From contig NC_092566.1 in NCBI RefSeq assembly GCF_037975245.1, positions 4,898,001 through 4,962,000 of the forward strand: a stretch of 64,000 bases of DNA. The letters are read 5' to 3'. The notes below the pieces were generated by a model. The model was not told the origin of the DNA. It saw only the letters and a program-made list of their open reading frames with translations, and searched no databases. Below are positions 1 to 10,400 of this stretch, in pieces (the first letter of the stretch is position 1; the number at the start of each line of letters is the position of its first letter). Source of the stretch: Apostichopus japonicus. Lineage: Eukaryota > Echinodermata > Holothuroidea > Aspidochirotida > Stichopodidae. The translations under genes were made by a program, and so were the position numbers.

Positions 1-947
1 AAGAAGTTTATCGACTTCATTTTCTTCGTCGGTTTCCGCGAGTGGGTTCTCGATGATATCACCACCTATTGCGGACGATTCGTTTACTTTGCCAGGAGAC
101 ATACTCCTCTGTCTTTGAATACTGGTTCTTTTCCCACTTTGAAGATCTATGACGTCACCAAAGTCGACCCTACTCGATTGCCGACGAATACCGAGAGGAG
201 GTGGTTTCCCATTCATCGTTGTTTCGTGTCTGTGAGATGACGACGACGACCTCAGATCGAGCGGTTCCATGTCCGCCACGGGATTAACAAGTACTTCATT
301 GTCGTCAGGAGAGCTAGGCGTGCAAGAATCTTCATTCAAATTCACGTGATGTGTTTGAATTTCTTTGTCAACGTTTTCTGATAACAGCAGCCTCTTTTCT
401 TCAGTATAATCATCATCTTTGGTATCCTCACCCTCCTCTTCTTCTTCATCTGGGTCAATTTGCACACATACAGAATTATTATTGTCGACTAATTTCAACG
501 TGTCGATGGAATCGTCTCTCGACTCGGAACCCGTTGATGTCCGCGAGCCGTCATCGGAGACGTCGGAGTCGTCTTCGCTGGAATGACTATTGAGATCGTC
601 ATCGTTATCAAATGACTGGCTTTCCTGTGTCGTCATACTCAAACTCCGATGTTTAGGAAGATGCATCTTGACCCAAAATTCACCACGATCATCCGTGTCC
701 TCGTTTTCGTTCACGGTGGAGAGGGAGGGTGTTTCGTCGTGCATGACGTCATCCTCCGATTTAGCTAGAGGAGGCGGAGGTTTTTCAAGTTCTGTTGTGT
801 TATCTGCTTCCGGTGCACAACCGTTCTTCTGTGGTTTGAGATGCCTCCTCAGACTAGCCTTAGCTGCTTCTTTAAATGCATGAGTTCGTTTTCTGTTCTG
901 TTTGATGGCGATGGCGCAAATTTTGGCCCATCTGGCAAGTGCGGTAC
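1..947 (-). CDS. Two-pore-domain K+ channel, third coding exon, partial (giant M2-M3 cytoplasmic linker)
   Basis: Acceptor TTTTTTCAG at 948-956, then 945 bases of uninterrupted frame to the window edge, residues 235-549, no stop. It starts TALARWAKICAIAIKQNRKR, the usual basic stretch after M2, and continues as low-complexity acidic/serine-rich sequence: a proline run (about 290-293), an aspartate/serine-rich block (345-382), an acidic DPDEEEEEGEDTKDDD run (398-413), and a basic serine-rich end. Candidate phosphosites are HRSLSM (333-338), RRQSS (488-492, PKA-like) and RQRSMSP (512-518, 14-3-3-like). M3, pore loop 2 and M4 are not present and must lie left of the window. A long M2-M3 loop recalls TRESK (KCNK18), but sequence alone does not prove orthology. 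Confidence 0.88.
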
Positions 948-1944
948 CTGAAAAAACAAAATTATCGAAATTTTTTTTACAATCAGCGAATAAAATAAGG
1001 AAATATATGAAGGTCATAAAAAAGGGAGTCTAAGGCTATTATTTTGCAAACACAAACATGGACGATGTAAGGAATTGGGTGGCGGAATTAAAAGGTACGC
1101 GAAAAGGTTAGACAGACAGACAAACTGAGCAACATGCAAGAAACTGCAAAGCAAACAGGAAGAGTGATAATTGACCGTCTTTAATAAACTTATCTTTATT
1201 ATTATTCAAAAGTGGGACGCAATCACCGAATTTTTTAAGCTCTATTCCCCCCTTACAGCATTACATGGGTGGTGTACCGCCTATATACATCCGCCCCCAC
1301 AAGCGCCCTAATAAAATGTTCAAAGAGCAGCCTATTGAGATGATGAAACTCTCAAACGTTGTAATGTATTTAACTCTTCCCGATGTACATTTATCCCCAA
1401 TACATGCAACCACTTCTTCAAATACTGCAACATCTTTTGTTATATAAACTCATTGATGACGATTTCAATTTTGATCTGAATTCTCTATCCTAATTAAGTC
1501 GTTTTATATAATATATACATCCATATTTTTGTTATGCACATGCCTGACTTTTCCCTTTTCTTTCTACGTTCATAATATATGTGTAAAAGCCGGCAGATAC
1601 GAAATTACCACTTCAATAAAGTCTGAAAGCAAATATTTATTCACTGAGAAGGCCTTCGGCGACGTTTTCATATTCATGATAAGTATTAAGTATACCGTTA
1701 TGATAATAGCGAGAGATAACTAGTCAATTCCGTATTGTTATATTAGTCTGCAGGCTATATGATATATATGTGCTAGTTGTTTAAGATAGAAATCTGTAAT
1801 TCATATCACAATGATGATTTTCCCCCCTAAACCGTCTCCAGTATAAATTTGTGGTATTGAAATGTTAATTCTGTACGTCGTGTTTGTGATTCACGCCATG
1901 GTTACGTATAGGTTTTTAATACATTCGTAATAAAAAAAAATTCG

Positions 1945-2680
1945 GAATTCACTCTTTGAAAGTGTCCAAGGTTGATCACTCTATAAAGAGAGTAAAATTC
2001 ACTCTTTATCTCAAGAGTGAATGTTTCCATTGTCGAAATTAAGCTCTAAAAACTAGCAGGTGCTTTCAACCTCGGTCATACGTTCATTCGAAAGAGATGA
2101 TGAGTGAAAATTTACTCTTTGAGTGTTTTATGCTGGTCAATCGATTATGACATTCATCGACAACCCAATTCATTGGTACTTGGTTTTGTTTGTTTCTCTC
2201 ATAAGTTAACAACAAATGAGGAGAAACATGCGTTCTCTTGACAGTGGTATATAGGTATACAGTATAACTGCAAATACTCAATATATATTGCAAGAGAACG
2301 CTACATTACGCAGCAAATGAGGGAACAATTCCGGAATGTATAATGCAATCACCAGAAAGGAATTTCGAGAGCCTAGAAATTGGGATTTTCTCTGACATTT
2401 TCTTCTCTCAGCAGGTGTGGCTTGAGATAATAGGAATGGATACAAAACACGCCAAACTTAGCTACCGTGAAGAATTGCCATATTTAATGTTTAAGGAGTG
2501 ACTTCCTAAATAGTAAATATAACTTCACACAAATTTAGCTAATAAATACGAAAAAATCATCTTGTTTTTTTAAAATATAATTCTGAGTGAGGCTGCCCTT
2601 CCGTAAGAGTGCAATTCACCCCTGAAAATAGTAATCTTCCAGGTGACACTCTCAAAGCGTGCAAACTCGATCTGTAGAAT
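1945..2680. repeat. Degenerate dispersed repeat built from ATTCACTCTTT / AAGAGTG motifs
   Basis: Multiple forward and inverted copies of ATTCACTCTTT, AGAGTGAA and GATCACTCT occur at 1948-2030, 2085-2125 and 2605-2665. Similar blocks lie at about 31030-31345, 35638-35910 and 39655-39800. The mixture of both orientations gives many small hairpins. Probably old copies of one non-coding mobile family; no boundaries or target duplications could be set. Confidence 0.5.
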
Positions 2681-3742
2681 TAAGTTGAACTAATAGGTGT
2701 CTAAATATTATACTACCGGTACTTAATGAATTTAACACACAGACCGTATAAGAGTAAAACAATATTTGCATCAAACAGCTTAAAAAGGAAAATTAGCTCA
2801 TATCTGTTTGTTGTTTACCTAAACATGAAACTGCAGTTTTATGATTTTTTCATTTGATGTTATCTTTGTTACTCTTATTATGTTATTGTAAATATCGTTA
2901 TTCAGTGTCTGGTATAAACTCAAAGGGTCACAATAATAGAATAAAATGAACCTAAATTTGAAATAAAAGAGGTAACGTGACTGTGTTTTTATCAATATTG
3001 GCTTTGTTTCTCCTTGTATCCGTGTGATGGACCATGTAGGGCTGTATATTCATATTCGTAAGAAAATAAATAAGGTTTTTCAAAAAATCAAATAGATGGA
3101 TAAATGAAGACAGCTACACAGACAGAAAGTCGTATAAATTCGACGAGTTATATGGATATATTATGGGGACATGTTGACCCGTGAAATTATTCTGTATTAA
3201 CTCTGATCATCAAAATTTACCGAAAGTAGAAAAAAATATATATATATAAAAAATGTACGCGTCATGTTCGATTTTGATCCAAACATGTTTGACGTTTTAT
3301 CAACTAGAGAAATAAATATTAACACTTCCTGATCACGGTTTCTCATCGCTATAATGAAATGGAAATGATAACACTGTACGTTACAGATGCATCGTTTATA
3401 TATGTTTATCAAAACTCTCTAGCAAGACTATATCATTTAGACAATTAGTATAATGGAGAGGATTTTCCTTATGTATGATGCTTATCAACGTAATTGACAT
3501 TTTGCTTCAGGTTTTGAAATATGGCGTCGTGCTGAACACCGCCAAGCAACATCAACTGATTTCGAAAATAGCTAGAGTATCGTTACAATTTGAAATATTT
3601 CGATCTATCCCTGAAAAGATAAAAAAAAAAATACAGAGAGAAAACTTTTAACTGCAACTTCACTCGCGACTCAAAAGAATTGATGTTGTTAAACTTGGTT
3701 GGTATCAAGTAGGTCTGTAATGGGGTGAGGGGGAGGGTGAGG

Positions 3743-3960
3743 GGCAGGCGCGGCGGAACGGAAAAATTATTGGGGGGGGCTAATGTGTGGAGACTATCTA
3801 AGCGGAGCGCCACCATCGGTTGGCGCGGAGCGTACAAGAAAATTTTGGGTTTTTTCAAACCCCCAGATGGCCGGAAACGGCCCTTCCCGAGTGTTTTATG
3901 CTGCGAATACCTAGCCCTAAAATATGGGTCTCAAGCCTGCAATTTCTCAAATTGCACGTA
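3743..3960 (+). mobile_element. Truncated hAT-type miniature element
   Basis: Starts CAGGCGCGGCGGAACGG, a hAT-like CAG-initial end. It shares a block of about 55 bp (3793-3848, containing CTAAGCGGAGCGCCACCA and GGTTGGCGCGGAGCG) with the neighbouring intact element at 4125-4180. No matching right end is visible, so the right boundary is approximate. Confidence 0.5.
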
Positions 3961-4062
3961 AAAGTCTGTAAAATCATTGTAATTTGTATATTCGATGGTG
4001 TTTTAAGAGAGTAGCTATTACTCGTAGTGTACTCGCAAAGACGTTTTTGAGTGTGGTAAGGG

Positions 4063-4466
4063 CAGTGGCGGGGCTAGGGGTATTGGTCAGGGGGGGCAAG
4101 AATGGTCTGTAGGGGCGCTTTCGACACTATCTAAGCGGAGCGCCACCACAGGTTGGCGCGGAGCGTACAGAAAATTTTTGAGTAAAGATACTCCCTAGAT
4201 TGCAGGAAATGACCCTTTCCGGGCCTTGCTAATTTGCAGATAAACGGAGAATAAAAAGGTGTCGTCGCCATTTTGTCGGAAAATTACACCAACAGAATAT
4301 GACAAATGTCAATAGGTATATGAGAGCGCAATAAAATAGTCAATAATCGCGAATAAGTAAAAAGTAGTGAAAAGCTGAAAAGGGCGCCAGCAGTCCATTT
4401 GAGTCCGTCAGGGGGGGGGGGGGGGGCATCCGGCCCCTGACTGTATATATGGACGCTCCGCCACTA
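4063..4466 (+). mobile_element. Non-autonomous hAT-type element (MITE), 404 bp
   Basis: Ends CAGTGGCGG (left) and CCGCCACTA (right) are inverted repeats with one mismatch at the tip. They are flanked by 8-bp direct repeats GGTAAGGG (4055-4062) and AGTAAGGG (4467-4474), 7 of 8 identical, which fits the 8-bp target duplication of hAT transposons. It encodes no protein. It lies in intron 2 of the channel gene. Confidence 0.75.
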
Positions 4467-4738
4467 AGTAAGGGGATGTTGGAGAACTGGCTGAAATGAG
4501 GCAAGTCATTGGCCTAAGACGAAGTTGTGTTACGCTTACCGGTACTCACACTCACTGCTTCCACTTTTCACGGGGCGTGAAGACGCGGTTGGGGTGACAA
4601 TGTGGTCTATAGCCAGGGGACGGGCCGAGGGTCCCCCAGCAATTACTAAAATTATTACACCTATATAGTATACGTGTGCATCGGACAGATCGACAAGTAT
4701 GCATTGAAAAATGGGCAGATGCACGTTTCGGAGCCTTG

Positions 4739-4852
4739 GTAAATATTGGGGGGGGGGGGGCTTATCATGCATTTGCCCCCTCAACTTTTTCATTGGGGGG
4801 GCTGAGCCCCCCCAAGCCCCCCCCCCCCGGTTCCGCCGCCACTGGTGAGGGG
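4739..4852 (-). mobile_element. Fragment of another hAT-type miniature element
   Basis: Reading the minus strand from about 4845, the sequence starts CAGTGGCGGCGGAACCG and runs through G-runs and a short palindrome (GGGGGGGCT/GAGCCCCCCC). The end motif matches the elements at 3743 and 4063. The far end was not identified. Confidence 0.5.
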
Positions 4853-6248
4853 GGCTTGTTATACTCGACACCATGGCGTACCGTATATCTGGCATAGCTA
4901 TTTACTCGCCAGGTGCGAATGCAGGGGAGATGGGGAGGGTTGTGTGTGCGCGGGGGGGGGGGATGAGGGTTTACACCAGATCCTACAACATTAAAGTCCA
5001 CGGCAACGACACCGGGCGAAACCCCGATCCTTTCTAAAATCCTGGACCTTGCCCTGTTTGCTCTAGTGTATGTGTAGACTACTCGTTCTCGTATTGAGAA
5101 AGTTGCAGACATCTGTATCTACTACAGTACAAGATTGAGTTCTCGTATTCGCACTTCGAACGATGTACTCATACTAGTACTAGAGGGTACGTTTAAATGA
5201 ACTCATGTACTCATTCTGCTGTACTCATTTTGTAGTAGCCTACTCTTACTACACGTCTGATATATACATTCATTATATACATTGATTACATATACATATA
5301 AAGTTTCATAATAGAAACAATCGTTCCAAGTTACAATCGCACCTGTATTAGGTCGCATATGCTTTTCAACGCGTTTCGTTTTAAATTGGGTATTTGATCT
5401 CAGGTGTGGACTCATTCGTAATGTTTCCTCTGGGTCTTGGTATGTTTTAATTTTACCGAGTTTTGTTCTTGACAACTGTGCTGATATAGAATCGGTAATG
5501 TTTAAAATGTGTAAATTGTTATCTTCAATTAAGTTTTTCTTTGTTCGATATCATGGTTCCAACTGTGCATGTTCGTGAGGTCATTCGGGTCATAGAGACA
5601 CAAGCAATAGGGGGTATCAAACTTGTATATATAATACAATGCATATGAAAGCAACGGAGAGATATTTGCTCTCATCTGATATCTAATTTCGGTGAACAAT
5701 TTGATTAAATTCATATCTATATTGATAATGAATAACTGTTCTCATTTCATATCATTTTTCCCATTTTACGAGAATAAGCAGAGATGTTTAGCTAGCCTAG
5801 TAACACTGCAGCAAATTCCCAATTTCTTTCATAAAGTGAACTTTATGTATCGGGTAATAACTCTGAATAGTTCGCCGAAATTGTTAATGTTATAAAATAT
5901 TTATGTTATGAAAAATTATAAAATTGTTAAAAAACGTTATAAAAAAAATATCTGATGTTTGCTGATTAATTCCTTTAGTGCATCTCATACATGCTTCAAC
6001 AGGGAAATATGGACAGGTCGCGTTATGGCGACGTTATTTTATATAAAGAAAGCGAATTACAAAAAATTGTTATATACTGCATATATTATGCATGGTTGGG
6101 GTGACATTCTAATGCTGCTTCACCCCCCCCCCCCTCTCATCCCCTTCACTGAGATATGCAGACGACTTTGTGCAGGGCCGTAAATGTTTTTTATTAAAAA
6201 ACAAAGTAAAATAGATATGAGAGTATATTCTTCTTTGAAATGTCTTAC

Positions 6249-6350
6249 CAACATCTGCAATGAACAGCAACATAAGTGGAATACCAACGATTGCATAGAA
6301 TGTACACGAGATCCTACCAACAGGAGTCCTTGGCGTAATGGTTCCATAAC
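6249..6350 (-). CDS. Two-pore-domain K+ channel, second coding exon (filter GYG and M2)
   Basis: A 102-bp exon between a CCCCTTCAG acceptor and a GTAAGA donor, phase 1 at both ends, so it joins exons 1 and 3 in frame. It completes the selectivity filter (residues 198-202, TIGYG), then gives TITPRTPVGRISCTFYAIVG and IPLMLLFIADVG. The run after the filter is the conserved K2P turn (TxxG..), and residues about 212-234 form M2. It covers residues 200-234. The GYG filter and the G-I-P-L-M-L-L-F M2 motif are diagnostic of the family. I found it by joining splice sites; a longer open frame covering this stretch in the same strand is mostly intronic. Confidence 0.9.
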
Positions 6351-6871
6351 CTGAAGGGGAAAAAGGAACAAGAATATATACGAGGTCAAGTTGCTATAGA
6401 AACTATCTGCATGTGTCCTTTGTCCATCATGCGTGCCTCTATCACATCACGACAATTCTAGTACTCGAATAATGGGCCAAGTTTCCGAAATTACTCTCCA
6501 AAGCACCACCCAATGACAAATGGGACTATTAAAATGTCCCAGTGTGGAAACATATTTCATGACCGGATGTAAAGAGAAATGTTAATACTCGACCGCTGAC
6601 TACCACTTTTGTTGCTAACCCCACCCTTTCCCCCTCCCCTCCATCCCCTCTCCCCCGCCCGCCCGCCCCACCCCGCACCGCCCGCCCGCAGGTTGTTCTT
6701 GGTTCGAAGTAGTAATTAGAATAGAAGGGATAATTTGCACTGTGGGCTTTAAACTTCCCTCAGTGTATACGGTATACAGTAACCCTGAAATCGTCGCGGC
6801 CACCCACAGATGACCCAAAGGAGAGGACATTATATAACTGATTGGAATAACAAATGAAAATTTGTCCTTAC
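6351..6871 (-). other. Intron 1 of the K2P channel gene
   Basis: A 521-bp phase-1 intron (GTAAGG...CAG) that splits the pore filter codon for Gly-200. It contains a C/G-rich simple stretch near 6625-6690. The reading frame of exon 1 continues open into it by chance, so an annotation that ignores the donor would end the protein wrongly after the first pore helix. Confidence 0.85.
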
Positions 6872-7469
6872 CAATTGTTGAAATGGTAGTAAAACAAAAA
6901 TAAAAAGAGTTTTCAAACGTCCATACGACGGAAGTGTTAGTGTTAAAATAAGCAACTGGAAACTCTAAAACATATTTCCCTTCCCACTCTGTGACTTTCC
7001 TAACGATGCAGTCATGTACATCTACCGTAGACGTGTTATTATAGCAACGGTCGATATCATAGGACAGGTTTACTCTCGCCATTCTCAACATTTCACGACT
7101 ATGCTCCTCGTTATCTCCTTCGAATTGTTGGAATAGAACAGCTCCAAGACAAATGTAAAGTATGAGCACGATTAGCAATCCAGCGGACGAAGAAAGCACC
7201 TTTTTAAAGCTGTTGCACAATTTATTCCTGTTGTAAAATATTCTTAATTCTCTAGCGGCGACAGATTCCTGATATGGAGCCTGGTCTATCGCTCTCTTCC
7301 TCATCCTGGAAGGAGAGCGTTTTCTGAAGTCCAGCGTGGCGGATGTGTCTGGGTGAAGCCGACCGTCCGTTTGGTCGGCCACCCCTTGACCACCCTGTGG
7401 AGAACCATTTGGTATCGTGGGTGCATTGGTTACTCCGACCGATAGTCGATTTTTCAGAGCACTTATCAT
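6872..7469 (-). CDS. Two-pore-domain K+ channel, first coding exon (N-terminus, M1, cap, start of pore loop 1)
   Basis: First coding exon of a K2P (KCNK/TWIK-like) potassium leak channel of the plasma membrane; two pore domains per subunit, functional as a dimer. The exon encodes residues 1-199 plus the first base of codon 200. Seen: a basic cytoplasmic N-tail (about 1-93, with RKRSPSRMRKR at 49-59), M1 at about 94-115 (SAGLLIVLILYICLGAVLFQ), an extracellular cap segment with NxS/T sites (LSYDIDRCYNNTS) and a pore helix running WTFENSFYFCFTTISTI. The filter TIGYG is interrupted after ATT G by a GTAAGG donor. The start is chosen because the next upstream in-frame codons include TGA, with no other in-frame ATG between. 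The window shows no 5' UTR intron or promoter that I can place. The family call is firm; the subfamily is not. Confidence 0.9.
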
Positions 7470-10400
7470 AGTTACTCATAATTAGATGGAACTTTGTCCG
7501 TGATGACTCAAAACCGACTTCAGGAATATTCAAGGAAGTAAGAGACCGATTCAGACAGACATCAAAGAACCGTTGAAGATGAATCACCGCTGTAGAGGGT
7601 ATAGAAAAGAATGAATTGAAAGTCATATTGTCAGATGAAGAAAATGCAGCGATGCTATTGTCTAGATATGTAAGGAAAACAATTGCAAAAGTTTGTTAAG
7701 CAACAGAGGCATTTCACGGATATCTACAGTATTATAGATAAACATTGCAGAATGGTGAAGAATGGTGTCACCTCTACATACATATAACAATCCATAACAT
7801 TCTAGTAAAGACATTATTAGAAAATTTGATCTTAAGAATACAATAGTTAAAACACATACCCTAGATATCAATGCTGCAACCCTATGCATGAGTAATCATA
7901 TGCCCCCCCCCTTGCAACCTCACATCAAAATTCAAAATAGTTATTTGGCATAATTGTTAATATTTTCTTGGGTAAGATGCTCTCAGATATATTCTACATG
8001 GGAAACCCGGCTTATACAACGACTTCCATGAAGGGGATCTGTGGGGCTTTTCCCACGAAATAGTTTTACATCTGAAATGATGTATAGTGAGGCATAGTAA
8101 GGCTATAAATTAGGTCTATAGTTGGGTATGGACGCGAGGTTCTGCTAATAACTATACTTTAATCTTTTTGTGAGGGCTGAAAAGGGCGGTGTACACCACA
8201 GGCTATACACCCCCTGTATCCGCTATACACCCCTTGGATCCGCGCCTGGTTGGTCCCCCCCCCCCCCCCACTTCCGTCAGTTCTGGATACATGGTGACAT
8301 CATTGTGACTCATAACATGTGAGGAAAATAGCATAACACATTTAGCCTATATTATATATGCCACTTAGATCTATACCAGTGAGTGGAAAAAATACCTTTT
8401 TTTACCGAGAAAACAAAACGCACACACACAAAAACAAGGACGAACTATTTACGAGAGACCAGCAATCGATAACTTGAAGACGGACAAGGTATGTTGATAA
8501 TGGTATCTAACTGTCGTCCGAGATATTCGAGCTGTCAAATGTGTTAGCTCGTCTGTCAGATTTGTCAAATTATCGGTTAGCATTACTCGTCAGCATTGAT
8601 TAGATGTTGAGATAACACTCTAAATATATAAGATGCGAACGTTGAAAACAAGACAAGATCCTTCAATGCATGGAATGTATATAGGATTCTACCGAACGTT
8701 ATAACATCCTAATCTCTTTATCGTTTATGCATATAAAAGAGAGAATACTCGAAATTGGAGACTAGACAACCATGTGAAGATTGGTTTCGACTTGGGGCTG
8801 TCTGAATTGTCATCACGCGACTTAATATAAAGTCTGATTGGAAATTACAAATGTTTATTAATTTCCTGCACGGAGGAATAATTAATTTGTCAAAATGATC
8901 TCATACTGGAATTGAAAATATAACTTCAGCACAGGAAACCGTCGTGTTTGGTAACGAATTAAAAGGTAAAAACAATATGCCACCGACTTAAAATAATAGT
9001 AATAAGTGCGGAATCAATAATGAAATATTTCGTAACGTATAAGGGGAGAAATTCATAGGTTGTAACGAGGAAGGAATAAAATTGCATGTTTCAGAGTCAC
9101 ACCTAGCCTGAGTGAGACGGAATATATATAGGGAATTAATATTGTTTAATTATTTCTCGGAATGTCTCATTACAAAAATCCGGTTTTTATATTTTTAAAG
9201 CTATATTTGCAATTTCCTGTTTTCTTGCAAGAACTTTACTGCTAATTAAAATGACGCTAGAATTCAGTTTTGCTATAATGTTGCTGTCATTGCAAGAATA
9301 ACTGTTAGTTAAATTATTGTAGAACGTGATGTTTTTTTTCTCAAAAGTTTTACTTTTAGTTCACCACTCTCTATTGAAAGACGGTATCATGTTGGCCATT
9401 AAATAAATGCCAACTCTGACTGACTGACAGACTGCCTGACAGACAAAAATAATATTTACAATCTAGACACCGTTTACCTTTCGGTACAACAACTCGCAAA
9501 TGTTCATCAAAGGTGATGGTGCCATATCAACTTGTCTCGTAAAATGTTGCTCCCTTCATCTGTACTCTTCACAAAAAAAGAAATCTGTTTTTTCTTAACA
9601 AAATAGATGGTTTAACTCTTTATGACAGTACTCCATCCCCTTTCTTTTGAAGAAGAAAAAAACAAGACATGTGATAAAAAAGATTGTACTAAGTAAGTAA
9701 GTACGTATAGCAGTCTTGATCGTGATCTGAAAAATTCAAAAGATGCAAAAATAACTGGCTGTCCTTCAAATCTTTGTTGAAATTGACGCGAAGTGACATG
9801 TGAAGAGAATTACAGATACTGTTACCGATAGGCAAAAAAGTTAATTAGATCGATTGAAAACTGTTTCGAGTATGTAACATTATCCAGACACGAAAACGAA
9901 CGTTAGCCCATTCATAAATTGAGTCAACAGCAAAAAGCGTTGTCTCTTTCTCTCTCTCTCTTAAAGCAACCATCAAGGAGTATTTCATTCCTTAGTTTAC
10001 ACACCGAAGATACGAACTTGACAAGAGTTTACTTTGTCTCAAAATTAGGTAATTTATACTAAGTCCATTATTCCATCCATTTCGGAGGCATCCTTCACAT
10101 ACAAGGCTTAAAAGACTTGATCAAGTCTAACTATGACGTCATCGAGAATAATCTACTGTATTTTCTTTTCCTTTATCATTTTGCTTTATTATTTTTAGTA
10201 TTGCTACTACAATGTTGTTTTTCTCCTGTAATGGACATGTATAGTTTGCAAACGCTCAATCCTAACTACTGAAATTCTTAACATGACCTATATCGATGGG
10301 CAGTGGTTCAGTGTCAACTCTGTACATTTTACCTTGAAAATATGAAAAGAAAAGGGGGGGGGGGATGGGAAAAAAATAAGAGGTCTCAGATTCTATTGGC

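Larger units (their letters stand above)
948..6248 (-). other. Intron 2 of the K2P channel gene (5.3 kb)
   Basis: Phase-1 intron, GTAAGA donor at 6248 and CAG acceptor ending at 948. It contains an ACTCTTT-rich repeat block (1945-2680), hAT-type miniature element sequence (3743-4852), and C/G homopolymer runs. I see no other exon in it. Confidence 0.8.

Noticed and set aside
6615-6870. Extension of the channel frame past the first pore helix
   Set aside because: The donor GTAAGG at 6871 and the downstream GYG exon show this is intron; the residues after TIG do not match any K2P.
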